This document shows, piece by piece, positions 40,285 to 49,842 of a stretch of DNA of 49,842 nucleotides; position 1 is the first letter of the stretch; each line of letters opens with the position of its first letter. The position numbers and the translations under genes are program-made. The notes below the pieces were generated by a model. It ran no database searches, was not told where the DNA came from, and saw nothing but the letters and a program-made list of their open reading frames with translations. Location of the stretch: NCBI GenBank assembly GCA_012518935.1, contig JAAYRE010000119.1, forward strand, positions 1 to 49,842, given 5' to 3'. Source of the stretch: Clostridiales bacterium. GTDB lineage: Bacteria > Bacillota > Clostridia > Lachnospirales > Lachnospiraceae.

Positions 40285-41898
40285 TTATTGCTGTAATAAG
40301 GTTAAGATGGTCTGTGGTCTTGCATTTGCCTGCGCAAGCATAGATGTTCCTGCTTGTGCAAGTACGTTTTTCTGAGTATACTCAGCCATCTCCTCTGCCA
40401 TATCCACATCTTCAATACGAGATAGGGATTCTGTCATGTTTTCTGATGTTACATCAAGATTAGATATGGAATGCTCCAAACGATTCTGATAAGCACCAAG
40501 TTTAGATCTGATGGCGGATACTTCATTAATTGCAATATCAAGTAAGCCAATTGCTTGTTGTGCTCCGTCTGCTGTTCCTATATTTATCTTATCAATACCA
40601 AGAGTTTCAGGTGTAACCTTAGGTATTCTAATAGACATAATCTGTCCTTCATTGGCACCAATCTGAAGATCCATAGGGCCAGCATCAAGTACTGATACTA
40701 CTATGGGCTCTTCTGCCCCTGCTGCAACTATTGCTCCACCAACAGGATCTGCATTAGATGCACCGATCTTTGTATCCCTAAATCTAGTTGAAACTGTACC
40801 AGGATCTACTTCAAATACCATTTTAAAATTATTACGATCAGAGACTGTAACTTTGTTTCCACTGATTGATACGGTGGCTGTATTTTCAAAGAGTGATTCA
40901 GGCTTAGACTTAGTAAGGTCAACCTCGGCCTTGGCATCTGTTCCAATAGCTTTTGCACCGGATACTGTAAGTCCTAACAAATCACATAATCCGGGCTTAT
41001 CACAGTGTATATCTATCTTCTGACCAGATCCGTAATCTCTGGAAACAAATACTAATAAATCTCTCTCTTCCATTTGCTTACTGGTATATCCGCCAATCTC
41101 TGGATTCCCACTTAAAGAAGGCTGACCATCCGGATTGGTAGCTGAATCATATAAATCATCTTTTATAGCAAAAATATTAATATTTACATTATCACAGGCA
41201 TCTCTTAGCTTCTGGAACACCTCATCCACAGTGTCTCCTACATTAACACGAACGGTCTCACCGTTTATGTTAATTGAGCCGGCTTCATCTTCAGTAATTT
41301 TTCTTGAAGCTGTTGTATGATTAACCTCAGGTGAGATTTCTCCCATTGATACCGCATTTCCTACAATTACTGCCTGTCTGGCATCCTGGGTTATTTTAAT
41401 TGCATAATCTCCGACTTCTACGGTATCTGATAATGAAATCAAGCTTACACTGTTGTTACTGGAAAATGATTTTCTATCTATATTACCATCTAATAAGGTC
41501 ATGGTATTAAACTCTGTGGTTTCTGATATACGAGTTATTTCTTCACTAAGCTGGTCTATTTCTGCCTGAATAGCAACTCTGTCCTGAGTGGTATAAATAC
41601 CGTTGGCAGACTGTACAGACAGCTCTCTCATTCTTTGTAGCATGGATTCTACTTCAATTAAAGCCCCTTCAGCAGTCTGAATTACAGATATACCATCAGA
41701 AGCATTTCTTGAAGCTTGTTCCAAGCCTGAGATTTGGGTCCTCATTTTTTCGGAAATTGCTAACCCCGCAGAATCATCTGCTGCACTGTTGATACGAAAG
41801 CCTGATGATAGTCTCTCTAAGCTAGCATCCAGTAGTTTGTTGGTTTTTGCCAGTTGATTATTTGCTTTCAGTGCTGAAATATTATGATTGATTCTCAT
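40285..41898 (-). CDS. Flagellin with large central variable domain
   Basis: MRINHNISALKANNQLAKTNKLLDASLERLSSGFRINSAADDSAGLAISEKMR and C-terminal NVLAQAGTSMLAQANARPQTILTLLQQ. Confidence 0.95.
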   Translation of the reverse strand: MRINHNISALKANNQLAKTNKLLDASLERLSSGFRINSAADDSAGLAISEKMRTQISGLEQASRNASDGISVIQTAEGALIEVESMLQRMRELSVQSANGIYTTQDRVAIQAEIDQLSEEITRISETTEFNTMTLLDGNIDRKSFSSNNSVSLISLSDTVEVGDYAIKITQDARQAVIVGNAVSMGEISPEVNHTTASRKITEDEAGSININGETVRVNVGDTVDEVFQKLRDACDNVNINIFAIKDDLYDSATNPDGQPSLSGNPEIGGYTSKQMEERDLLVFVSRDYGSGQKIDIHCDKPGLCDLLGLTVSGAKAIGTDAKAEVDLTKSKPESLFENTATVSISGNKVTVSDRNNFKMVFEVDPGTVSTRFRDTKIGASNADPVGGAIVAAGAEEPIVVSVLDAGPMDLQIGANEGQIMSIRIPKVTPETLGIDKINIGTADGAQQAIGLLDIAINEVSAIRSKLGAYQNRLEHSISNLDVTSENMTESLSRIEDVDMAEEMAEYTQKNVLAQAGTSMLAQANARPQTILTLLQQ

Positions 41899-41916
41899 AT
41901 TTGTTCCCTTCCCTTT

Positions 41917-44900
41917 CTATTGGCCTACCAAAGCAGCTTCTTTTTCTTCCTCTGCTAACCTTATCATGCTAATCATGGCCTTTGCCACTCGATATAAAAT
42001 ACGATCAGCCAATCTATCTGTTTCACCCTGAGCTTCCTCGGGGTTTTTATAGGTATAGACACCGTCCCATGATTGCTTCATATAAAAGTTTAGCTGCTTT
42101 ATTGTTATGTGTTCATCATGTAATCCTTCCTTTAGAGACCCCTCCTGTGCCTTAAGCATCTTTAGTCCTTCCATATGATCACAAGAGAAATATCCACTTA
42201 ACTTCTTATCCTTTAAAGATGCTTCTGCCTTAATACTTCCTAGCTTGTCCGACTCATAGGATACGGTTACCTTTCCGCCACTGGTTTTTTGGCAAATTAT
42301 TGTTAAGTTAATATTTGTTATTCTGCCAGATGATTCAATAGGTATTTGGTAAAACCTTCGCCTTGCTAGGTGTTTCATGAACTTCATCTGATTGCCCATA
42401 CTCTTTAACTGAGCCAGCTGTGTCCCATCCACATTATCAGCACTAGATTCCATATCAATAACAGCTTTTAATTGTCTATCTAGTTTTTCATAGGCCTTAT
42501 TCATTGTATCCTCGTCGATTAATGTATCGGTAAGATCAAAGTTTTTCTTAAGTCTATTTTTAAGATTTTCATCTTTTTCATTTTGAGCAATACCAAACAG
42601 CTTTCTAAATACTTTACAGCTATTATTTAGTATCTGTCCTGCCATCATTAGATTGGTTGTGGTACAGGGCATCTTATAATCATTTAGGAAGCGAATAGCC
42701 TGATCACTATTATTATATATTTCACGAATCTCTTGCAGTCTTTCTGAATAATATGCCTGATTTATTCCTGGCTGATCATCAGTATTCTTAGCTTGTTCCA
42801 ATAACTGATCAATAGTCATATTACCAAGAGTATCCCATGGATCAGCTGTGATTTGTGACTTTTCAGCTATGCTATGATGAAGCTGATATAATCTTTCAGG
42901 AGTAAGATTATTTAATAACTGCTTTATTATATTATTATGTATCTCTTCCTGATTTGATTGCTCAGGCATGTAAGGATCTTCCTTGGCCATATAAGATGGC
43001 TCCTGGTTATTAGAATCCGAATTAAATCCGGCTTCAATTTGATTTATGATAGTTTCTTTGTCAAATCTAATCTCCTCCACCAGGCCATACTTATCATCCA
43101 GCTTATAATCCATTCCACCCTTTTTTATTGTTCGTATAGCTGTTAGCAGATGGTTTAGTGTCACCTCTGTATCTGATTTAACAAGTGCTCCAATAGGGGC
43201 TCCGTCAGATTTATCTATTTGGTATAAGAGTCTATATATACCTATATAGGCCTTTCTTTCAGCTTCTGATATGCCATCCTCTTTTTCTAATTTGTATAAA
43301 TATGTACTGTACTTTTCAAGGGAGGGATTATCTAGCTCCTCCTTTAGTCTTTCAATCTGGCTATTTAACTGATCAATAGGGATATCCATTGGATTAATGC
43401 CTTCTTTAATAAGCTGAACCGTTATCTTTGGATGTAAGTTTTCAAGCAGATAATTAACACTTAAATCATAGGCCTTAACCTTATCAATGGACTCTTTACT
43501 TATATCCATCTGATTGTAGCCTAAGATTCTAATGGCCCGCCTGTTATATTCTGTGTCAGGAATGTCCATCTCTTCCATCAGAGTGCCCATATTATTAAAG
43601 GCTTTCTTAATACTGTCGCCAAATTCTTTTCTTGGTTGTGTATAAAAGGTTTCATAGGCCTCTTTTGCCTTATCAAGTTCAATAATAATATTATTTCCAT
43701 TATCAAGTAGGCTTGTAATTGTTTGAAGCCTTCTATCCTCAAGAGTTGCTCCTATTATATTAATAGGCATGGTTTTTAATTGCTCAACACTTTGACTAGT
43801 AGCCTTTAATATATTAATCCTTGCTTCATCAGGAGCAATTCCTTCTTGTTGAAGTAAGTCCTTATAATATTTTTCCTCTTCTATTCTTAGCTGATCTACG
43901 ACTTTTTCTAAGTTCTTTGTGTCTACGTCAATTCCTCTTTTAGCAAATCTTCTAGCTGCTTCACTGGTCATTCTTAAGCGAACCTCTTCCAGCAGTCTTT
44001 TTGCGGTAATAGATTTAAGTAGCTGGTCCTTAGTAATATCCGTTTTCAACAGATCCGCTTGACCAGGTAAAAAACCTTCCTTCATTCCCTTAAGAATTTT
44101 ATTAAGTATAAGGTCCTTGTCATAGCTTGTTCTTAGCTCTTCAAGACCTATTATGTAATTGATATTCTCCTTTGTAACTGGTAGATTATTCTCAATTAAC
44201 CATCTGGCTTTTTCTAGATATTCAGTGTTTGTCGGGACATCCATCTGACTTAAAATCTCACAAATCTGAGGTTCTAGCTCCTTCCATTGTTCTTGAGATA
44301 ATTCATTGATACAAGTCGTGTTTTGGCTACTATACCTTGCCTTGTATATATTATCTATTGAAGGAGATTTGTTGTTTTGTAGCAGATATAATATCTCCTT
44401 CATGTCCATAGATGGTATGCCTTCACTTAGACTCAATGCATTAAGAATTCTTTTAAGGGATTCCTTCGTAACCGGTAAATTTACTGTCTCCATTCTTGCT
44501 TTAATCTCATCCTCAGATATTGAAGACTCACTTCTTTTCTCTGGAGTTTTTGAAACTAGCTCATTATAATCTCCATATTCTTTGATTAAATCCACTGCAA
44601 TAGCAAGAGATTCCACAGTTAGATCCTCAATTTTTAAACCGGATTCTGATAGTCTTGCATAATCCTTTTCTGTCATTCTATTTAGGATATTATCAATACA
44701 GCTTTTTAACTCTTTAAAATATTCATCTTTTTTTCGTCTGCTTTCATAGCTTTCCTTTTTGGATAGCATAAATACCCCATCAGTATTAGGTCGAAGCAGG
44801 GCAGTTAAAGGGCTAGAATCTCCATAATTAGATATGCTTTCATCCTTTTGACTATTATTTTCATCTATTGTTACATTGTTACTTTGTTCCATGGCAGCCC

Positions 44901-44970
44901 ACACTGATTGGGATTGACCAAGTACTTCAAGAAGAAAATCTATTCCTTTATCTATAATAAGACTGTTCAT
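41917..44970 (-). CDS. Large (1017 aa) helical repeat protein upstream of flagellin (DUF6240-like)
   Basis: Adjacent to flagellin on same strand; recurrent (N)LPVTKE/DIPxDxxx motifs. Confidence 0.55.
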   Translation of the reverse strand: MNSLIIDKGIDFLLEVLGQSQSVWAAMEQSNNVTIDENNSQKDESISNYGDSSPLTALLRPNTDGVFMLSKKESYESRRKKDEYFKELKSCIDNILNRMTEKDYARLSESGLKIEDLTVESLAIAVDLIKEYGDYNELVSKTPEKRSESSISEDEIKARMETVNLPVTKESLKRILNALSLSEGIPSMDMKEILYLLQNNKSPSIDNIYKARYSSQNTTCINELSQEQWKELEPQICEILSQMDVPTNTEYLEKARWLIENNLPVTKENINYIIGLEELRTSYDKDLILNKILKGMKEGFLPGQADLLKTDITKDQLLKSITAKRLLEEVRLRMTSEAARRFAKRGIDVDTKNLEKVVDQLRIEEEKYYKDLLQQEGIAPDEARINILKATSQSVEQLKTMPINIIGATLEDRRLQTITSLLDNGNNIIIELDKAKEAYETFYTQPRKEFGDSIKKAFNNMGTLMEEMDIPDTEYNRRAIRILGYNQMDISKESIDKVKAYDLSVNYLLENLHPKITVQLIKEGINPMDIPIDQLNSQIERLKEELDNPSLEKYSTYLYKLEKEDGISEAERKAYIGIYRLLYQIDKSDGAPIGALVKSDTEVTLNHLLTAIRTIKKGGMDYKLDDKYGLVEEIRFDKETIINQIEAGFNSDSNNQEPSYMAKEDPYMPEQSNQEEIHNNIIKQLLNNLTPERLYQLHHSIAEKSQITADPWDTLGNMTIDQLLEQAKNTDDQPGINQAYYSERLQEIREIYNNSDQAIRFLNDYKMPCTTTNLMMAGQILNNSCKVFRKLFGIAQNEKDENLKNRLKKNFDLTDTLIDEDTMNKAYEKLDRQLKAVIDMESSADNVDGTQLAQLKSMGNQMKFMKHLARRRFYQIPIESSGRITNINLTIICQKTSGGKVTVSYESDKLGSIKAEASLKDKKLSGYFSCDHMEGLKMLKAQEGSLKEGLHDEHITIKQLNFYMKQSWDGVYTYKNPEEAQGETDRLADRILYRVAKAMISMIRLAEEEKEAALVGQ

Positions 44971-45198
44971 ATATATTCATATCCTTCCAAATAAAGAAAA
45001 ATTTTAATGTTATTTTAATTACATTATTTTCAAGAACTGCTATAATGATTATTGTATATAGTTTATATTTCGGATAGAGAGAAATAAAACTTAACTATTT
45101 TTTAATCCTGAGTGGTTAAAACAGTTATTTTACTTCTTATGTCTCCTTGCTGTGAATAAACTTAAATTATTAAGATTCCTTATTATGGAGGTTGTAAT

Positions 45199-46965
45199 TT
45201 GAAAAAAAGAGTTAAGATATTACTTACATTATGTATATTTGCCTTCTTCATTATCGCAAGTAGTGGGTGTAATAAATCCACATCTATAGAAGAACAAAGC
45301 AAATTTAACGATTTTATTTATGACGTTTTTGTTGAGGAGGCAACGTCTGATACCTTGTCTCTCAACTATATCCTTGCCCATCCTGAAAATTATGGTATAG
45401 AAAATACCGAAATAACACTAGGTGAATATAGTTTAGGGCAGATGAAAGAAGACCTTAAGTCCCTTGAAAACTATCTTAAGGAACTGAAAAGCTTTAATTA
45501 TAATATGTTAACTGAAAATCAACAACTCACCTACGACATTATGAAATATTCTTTTGAGCAAGACTTGAGATTAGCCGATTATTTGTATTATCTTGAAATC
45601 CTAGGCCCTACCACTGGTTTACAAGCCCAGCTGCCAATTCTTCTGGCAGAATATAATTTTTACGATAAAGATGATATAGAAACATATTTGAAGTTACTTC
45701 CCCATGTCTATGATTATTTTGAAGATATTGTAGAATTTGAAAAAGAAAAATCCCAAGAGGGGCTATTTATGTCCGATGCAGTGGCAGATAGAATTATAGA
45801 GCAATGTAATACCTTTATTGAAAAACCTGAAGAAAACTTTTTGATAGAATATTTTAACGATAAAATAGATCTTTATGATGGTCTTACTGAACAAGAAAGA
45901 GAAAATTATAAAAAAGATAACAGGGAAAAGATATTAGATTATGTTATTCCCTCATATGAACTTCTAATTGACTCACTTGAGGAACTTAAGGGCACCGGAA
46001 CAAGTGATTCTGGCCTATATCTTTACCCTAAAGGCAGGGAATATTATGAGTGTATAACTAAGATTAAAACAGGCTCTGGAAAAAACATGACAGAAATAAT
46101 AGATATGCTTGAATCAGCTTTTGGAGATAGCTTTATTGAAATTACTAAGTTAACTCTCAATAATCCTTTAATAATTGAAGAAGTTGGAGAATTTTCTGCC
46201 TTTCCCTTAACTGATCCTGATGAAATATTGGAGAACCTAAGGACAGAAATACTTGAGACTTTTCCTGAACCCGCAAAAGTTAACTGTGACATAAAATACG
46301 TCCATGAATCTTTATCGGAATACTTAAGTCCTGCCTTTTATTTAATACCAGCCTTAGATAATTATAATGACAACAATATCTATATTAATGGAAAGGATGT
46401 AGAGACCCTATCCTATATATACACAACAGTAGCCCATGAGGGATACCCTGGACATTTATATCAAATTACATATTTTAAAAACCAAGAGCCTGACCTAATC
46501 AGAAATCTTCTGAATTTTGATGGTTATGATGAAGGATGGGCTACTTATGTGGAATTATACTCCTATCATCTTTCAGGAATAGATTCTGAACTGGCAGCTT
46601 TACTGGAATATAACAACGAAATTATGCTTATCATATATGCAAGAACAGATATTGGAATCCATTATGAAGGCTGGACTAAAGAAAAGGCCATATCTTATTT
46701 GAACCAACTTTTTTATGACCAAGCAGTTTCTGAAGAAATATACGAAACTCTCTTAGAGGAACCAGCTATTTATCTTCCTTATGCGGTCGGTTATTTAGAA
46801 ATCAAAAATCTGAGAAATAAAGCAGAAAGTGTCCTAGGAGAAACTTTTGATTTAAAGGAATTTCATCAGTTTATCCTAGATATTGGGCCTGCACCTTTTG
46901 AAATTATTGAAGATCGCATGGATACATGGCTTAAGCATAAATCCAAAGATTATGTAAATAAATAA
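45199..46965 (+). CDS. DUF885-family lipoprotein (predicted metallopeptidase)
   Basis: Lipobox ASSGC; VAHEGYPGHLYQITYF; DGYDEGWATYVELY. Confidence 0.92.
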   Translation: MKKRVKILLTLCIFAFFIIASSGCNKSTSIEEQSKFNDFIYDVFVEEATSDTLSLNYILAHPENYGIENTEITLGEYSLGQMKEDLKSLENYLKELKSFNYNMLTENQQLTYDIMKYSFEQDLRLADYLYYLEILGPTTGLQAQLPILLAEYNFYDKDDIETYLKLLPHVYDYFEDIVEFEKEKSQEGLFMSDAVADRIIEQCNTFIEKPEENFLIEYFNDKIDLYDGLTEQERENYKKDNREKILDYVIPSYELLIDSLEELKGTGTSDSGLYLYPKGREYYECITKIKTGSGKNMTEIIDMLESAFGDSFIEITKLTLNNPLIIEEVGEFSAFPLTDPDEILENLRTEILETFPEPAKVNCDIKYVHESLSEYLSPAFYLIPALDNYNDNNIYINGKDVETLSYIYTTVAHEGYPGHLYQITYFKNQEPDLIRNLLNFDGYDEGWATYVELYSYHLSGIDSELAALLEYNNEIMLIIYARTDIGIHYEGWTKEKAISYLNQLFYDQAVSEEIYETLLEEPAIYLPYAVGYLEIKNLRNKAESVLGETFDLKEFHQFILDIGPAPFEIIEDRMDTWLKHKSKDYVNK

Positions 46966-46998
46966 CTTTTTGTTTTGATATTTTAGGAAAATAGTTAG

Positions 46999-47027
46999 TT
47001 GACATTTACAACTATGCATTTTATACT
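46999..47027 (+). promoter_or_regulatory. Promoter of pckA
   Basis: TTGACA-N17-TATACT. Confidence 0.65.
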
Positions 47028-47137
47028 TATAGTGGAAAAAATTTATTTATATTTTTTTATGTTTTTTATATATCGACGTTCTGTTTATTTTACAAATAGA
47101 TAATAAATAGACCAAAATGAATTTAGGAGGAAACTAT

Positions 47138-48808
47138 ATGTCAACAAAAGCGTATTATAAGCACGATGAAATTGGCACAAACAAACCAGGTTTTGCAAGA
47201 ACCCGTTCTATTATTGAGGCGGCTTTCTATGGTAACAATGTTATCAAGATAAACACTTTAAAAGAAGCATATGAGCTTGCAAAGAATTCTCCTGGAACAA
47301 TTGTTACAGATATGCCTGTATACCGTGGTGAAGAATTCGGTCTAGAACCAGATGCCAAAGTATTATTATTTAATGATGGTTCCATTACAGGTCGTTATGC
47401 TGCTGCTAGAAGAATAGCAGGAGAACCTAATGTAAATTGTGATAAATTAGACAAACTGGTTATGGATGCTGTATATGATTCTCGTTGGAAAAACCTTTAT
47501 CATGCAGAGGTATTTATCGGACTTGACCCTGACTTTATGGTAAAAGCTCATCTTTTAATTCCTGAGGGTGAAGAAAACATTTTATATTCATGGATGTTAA
47601 ACTTCCAATACATGTCCGATGAATATGTAAAGATGTACAAAAAGTCCACTCCAATTGGTAATGAACCTGATATATATATCTTCTCAGATCCACAGTGGAC
47701 AGGAACTACACAGACAGATATCAGCGATCCTAAATGCTTGTCTTACTTTAATACTTCAACCAACTGTGCAGCTATCTTGGGAATGAGATATTTCGGCGAA
47801 CACAAGAAAGGTACTCTTACCATTGCGTGGGCAATTGCTAATCGTAACGGTTATGCATCCTGTCATGGCGGTCAAAAGAGATATAAACTTTCTAATGGTA
47901 ATACCTATGTTGCATCAGTATTCGGTCTTTCAGGTTCAGGCAAATCCACTATTACCCATGCAAAACATGACGGTAAATATGATGTTACTGTGCTTCATGA
48001 TGATGCCTTTATTATTAATACAGATACTGGATCATCAATAGCCTTAGAGCCCACATATTTTGATAAGACTCAGGATTATCCTACATCAAGCCCAGATAAC
48101 AAATACTTGTTAACTGCACAAAACTGCTCTGCAACCCTTGATGATCAAGGAAAGGTGGTTTTAGTAACAGAAGATATCCGTAACGGTAATGGTCGTGCCA
48201 TTAAATCAAAATTATGGTCTCCTAACCGAGTTGATAAGATTAATGAACCAGTTAATGCAATCTTTTGGATAATGAAAGACCCTACCATTCCACCAATTAT
48301 TAAACTAAAGGGTTCATCCCTAGCTTCTGTTATGGGTGCAACACTGGCAACAAAGAGAACAACTGCAGAGCGTCTTGCTCCAGGAGTAGATCCTAATGCA
48401 TTGGTAGTTGAGCCTTATGCAAATCCCTTTAGAACTTATCCTCTAGCAAACGACTATGAGAAGTTTAAGAAGCTTGTTGAAGAAAGAAATGTTGATTGCT
48501 ACATTATCAACACAGGAGACTTTATGGGTAAGAAGGTAAAACCTTCAGATACATTGGGAATACTTGAGGCTATTGTAGAAGGCAAGGCTGACTTTAAACA
48601 GTGGGGTCCTTTTGAAGACATTGAGATTTTTGAATGGGAAGGCTTTGATGCTAACTTAAATGATTCAGAATATAAGAATGCATTTAAGGCTAGAATGATG
48701 GATCGGGTGAAATTTGTTGAATCCCGTAAAGAATTCAAGGATGGATATGACAAACTTCCTGATGATGCTTTAGAGGCACTTAATAATGTTGTTTCAAAAT
48801 TAGGCTAA
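47138..48808 (+). CDS. pckA: Phosphoenolpyruvate carboxykinase (ATP)
   Basis: FGLSGSGKSTITHA P-loop, HDDAFIINTDTGSSIALEPTYFDKTQ, TKRTTAERL; RBS AGGAGG before ATG 47138. Confidence 0.88.
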   Translation: MSTKAYYKHDEIGTNKPGFARTRSIIEAAFYGNNVIKINTLKEAYELAKNSPGTIVTDMPVYRGEEFGLEPDAKVLLFNDGSITGRYAAARRIAGEPNVNCDKLDKLVMDAVYDSRWKNLYHAEVFIGLDPDFMVKAHLLIPEGEENILYSWMLNFQYMSDEYVKMYKKSTPIGNEPDIYIFSDPQWTGTTQTDISDPKCLSYFNTSTNCAAILGMRYFGEHKKGTLTIAWAIANRNGYASCHGGQKRYKLSNGNTYVASVFGLSGSGKSTITHAKHDGKYDVTVLHDDAFIINTDTGSSIALEPTYFDKTQDYPTSSPDNKYLLTAQNCSATLDDQGKVVLVTEDIRNGNGRAIKSKLWSPNRVDKINEPVNAIFWIMKDPTIPPIIKLKGSSLASVMGATLATKRTTAERLAPGVDPNALVVEPYANPFRTYPLANDYEKFKKLVEERNVDCYIINTGDFMGKKVKPSDTLGILEAIVEGKADFKQWGPFEDIEIFEWEGFDANLNDSEYKNAFKARMMDRVKFVESRKEFKDGYDKLPDDALEALNNVVSKLG

Positions 48809-48859
48809 TCTTTAATGCTTAATATAATGATAGTTAGAATCTTTATTCTATAGTAACTT

Positions 48860-48905
48860 AAAAGGGAGCTGGAAGTTTTATTTATAAAACTTCCAACTCC
48901 CTTTA
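48860..48905. terminator. Bidirectional intrinsic terminator
   Basis: AAAGGGAGCTGGAAGTTTTA...TAAAACTTCCAACTCCCTTT. Confidence 0.85.
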
Positions 48906-48925
48906 TATTGTTAACTCACATCTTC

Positions 48926-49842
48926 TTAACTTATCTCAGCACCTGATGGCATAGGTCTTTCTGGAACTAATAAGGATAGTTTTCCGTCAGCATCCTCTGC
49001 ACATAAGAGCATTCCCTCTGATACAAGTCCTGCTAAAGTTGCAGGCTTTAAGTTGGTTATAACCATAACCTTCTTTCCAACCATCTCAGAAGGGGTATAA
49101 TCCGCCTTAATTCCAGATACTATCTGCCTAACCTGTGAACCAATCCTTACCTGAGAGCATAATAGCTTTCTAGACTTTTTGACCTCTTCACAGGCAATTA
49201 TTTCACCTATCTGAAACTGCAATTTTGCAAAATCATCATATGTTATTTCCGGCTTTGCTTCTATATCTATGATGTCTGATTTATTAAGTTCCTCTGTTTT
49301 TGCAATATCTTCCCCAGCTTGGCCTTCAGCTTTATCATCCTCTAAGATATTTGAAGCTTCCACCTCTTTAAGAACTTCCTTTAGATCCAATCTTGCAAAT
49401 AAAATTTCTGGCTTGTCAGTAACCTTGTTTCCAGATGGATATAAACCAAATTCCTTGATGTCTTCAATAGCACGTTCCTTAGCAGATAGCTGAGCAAAGA
49501 TTCTATCAGCAGTTTCTGGCATAAATGGTTTAAGTAGACTAGCTCCTATGCAGATACTTTCTACTAGGTTATATAAGACCGTTTCAAGACGAGCATTCTT
49601 ATCCTCATCCTTAGCCAGTACCCAAGGCATGGTTTCATCAATATACTTATTGCAACGCTTAAATAAGTTAAAGATATCTGTAATTGCATCTGCCACCTTA
49701 AGTTTATCCATCTTGGCAGCAACCTTATTCGGTGTTTCTAGAACTAGATTCTTTAATTCCTCATCAACAGGCTCTGCCTCTTGGCTGTTGTTGACAATAC
49801 CATTAAAATATTTATTTGACATGGATATGGTACGGTTAACTA
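48926..49842 (-). CDS. metG: Methionyl-tRNA synthetase, 3' part (truncated by window edge)
   Basis: VNRTISMSNKYFNG reads off the window end; C-terminal tRNA-binding domain FAKLQFQIGEIIACEEVKKSRKLLCSQVRIGSQVRQIVSGI. Confidence 0.94.
   Translation of the reverse strand, partial: VNRTISMSNKYFNGIVNNSQEAEPVDEELKNLVLETPNKVAAKMDKLKVADAITDIFNLFKRCNKYIDETMPWVLAKDEDKNARLETVLYNLVESICIGASLLKPFMPETADRIFAQLSAKERAIEDIKEFGLYPSGNKVTDKPEILFARLDLKEVLKEVEASNILEDDKAEGQAGEDIAKTEELNKSDIIDIEAKPEITYDDFAKLQFQIGEIIACEEVKKSRKLLCSQVRIGSQVRQIVSGIKADYTPSEMVGKKVMVITNLKPATLAGLVSEGMLLCAEDADGKLSLLVPERPMPSGAEIS

Noticed and set aside
40703-41320. Plus-strand ORFs within flagellin
   Set aside because: Antisense shadows of a conserved gene

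Overview
This AT-rich 49.8-kb window looks like a chromosomal segment of a spore-forming, flagellated Firmicute. Lachnospiraceae/Clostridia is an inference from gene content. I see no integrase, transposase, phage or CRISPR signature. Main contents: a ydaO-type (c-di-AMP) riboswitch upstream of a CPA2 cation/proton antiporter and a small P-II-like protein; a CadC/SmtB-type regulator with a metal P-type ATPase; dnaX-ybaB-recR; sporulation-related genes (SpoIIQ-like, SpoIID-like, BofA); a tRNA-Gly(CCC) followed by an unusual structured tandem region; a transglutaminase/DUF58/MoxR operon; MTAN, TSCPD and murG; glpK; a complete Gram-positive-type Tad/Flp pilus locus (about 27.8-38.8 kb); a flagellin/FliS/large-protein cluster; a DUF885 lipoprotein; pckA; and the 3' part of metG. 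The points most worth a second look are: (i) a ~170-bp-period region downstream of tRNA-Gly that repeats the tRNA 3' end and carries two hairpins with a conserved loop and apparently compensatory stem changes; (ii) a ~178-nt intergenic element in the tad operon whose arm differences mostly become G-U pairs on the transcribed strand; (iii) an M15-type peptidase gene split by a single in-frame TAG; (iv) a TadE-like protein with a duplicated Cys/His module; (v) a Flp1-like pilin missing from the ORF track. Everything here was read by eye. No searches or folding were run.
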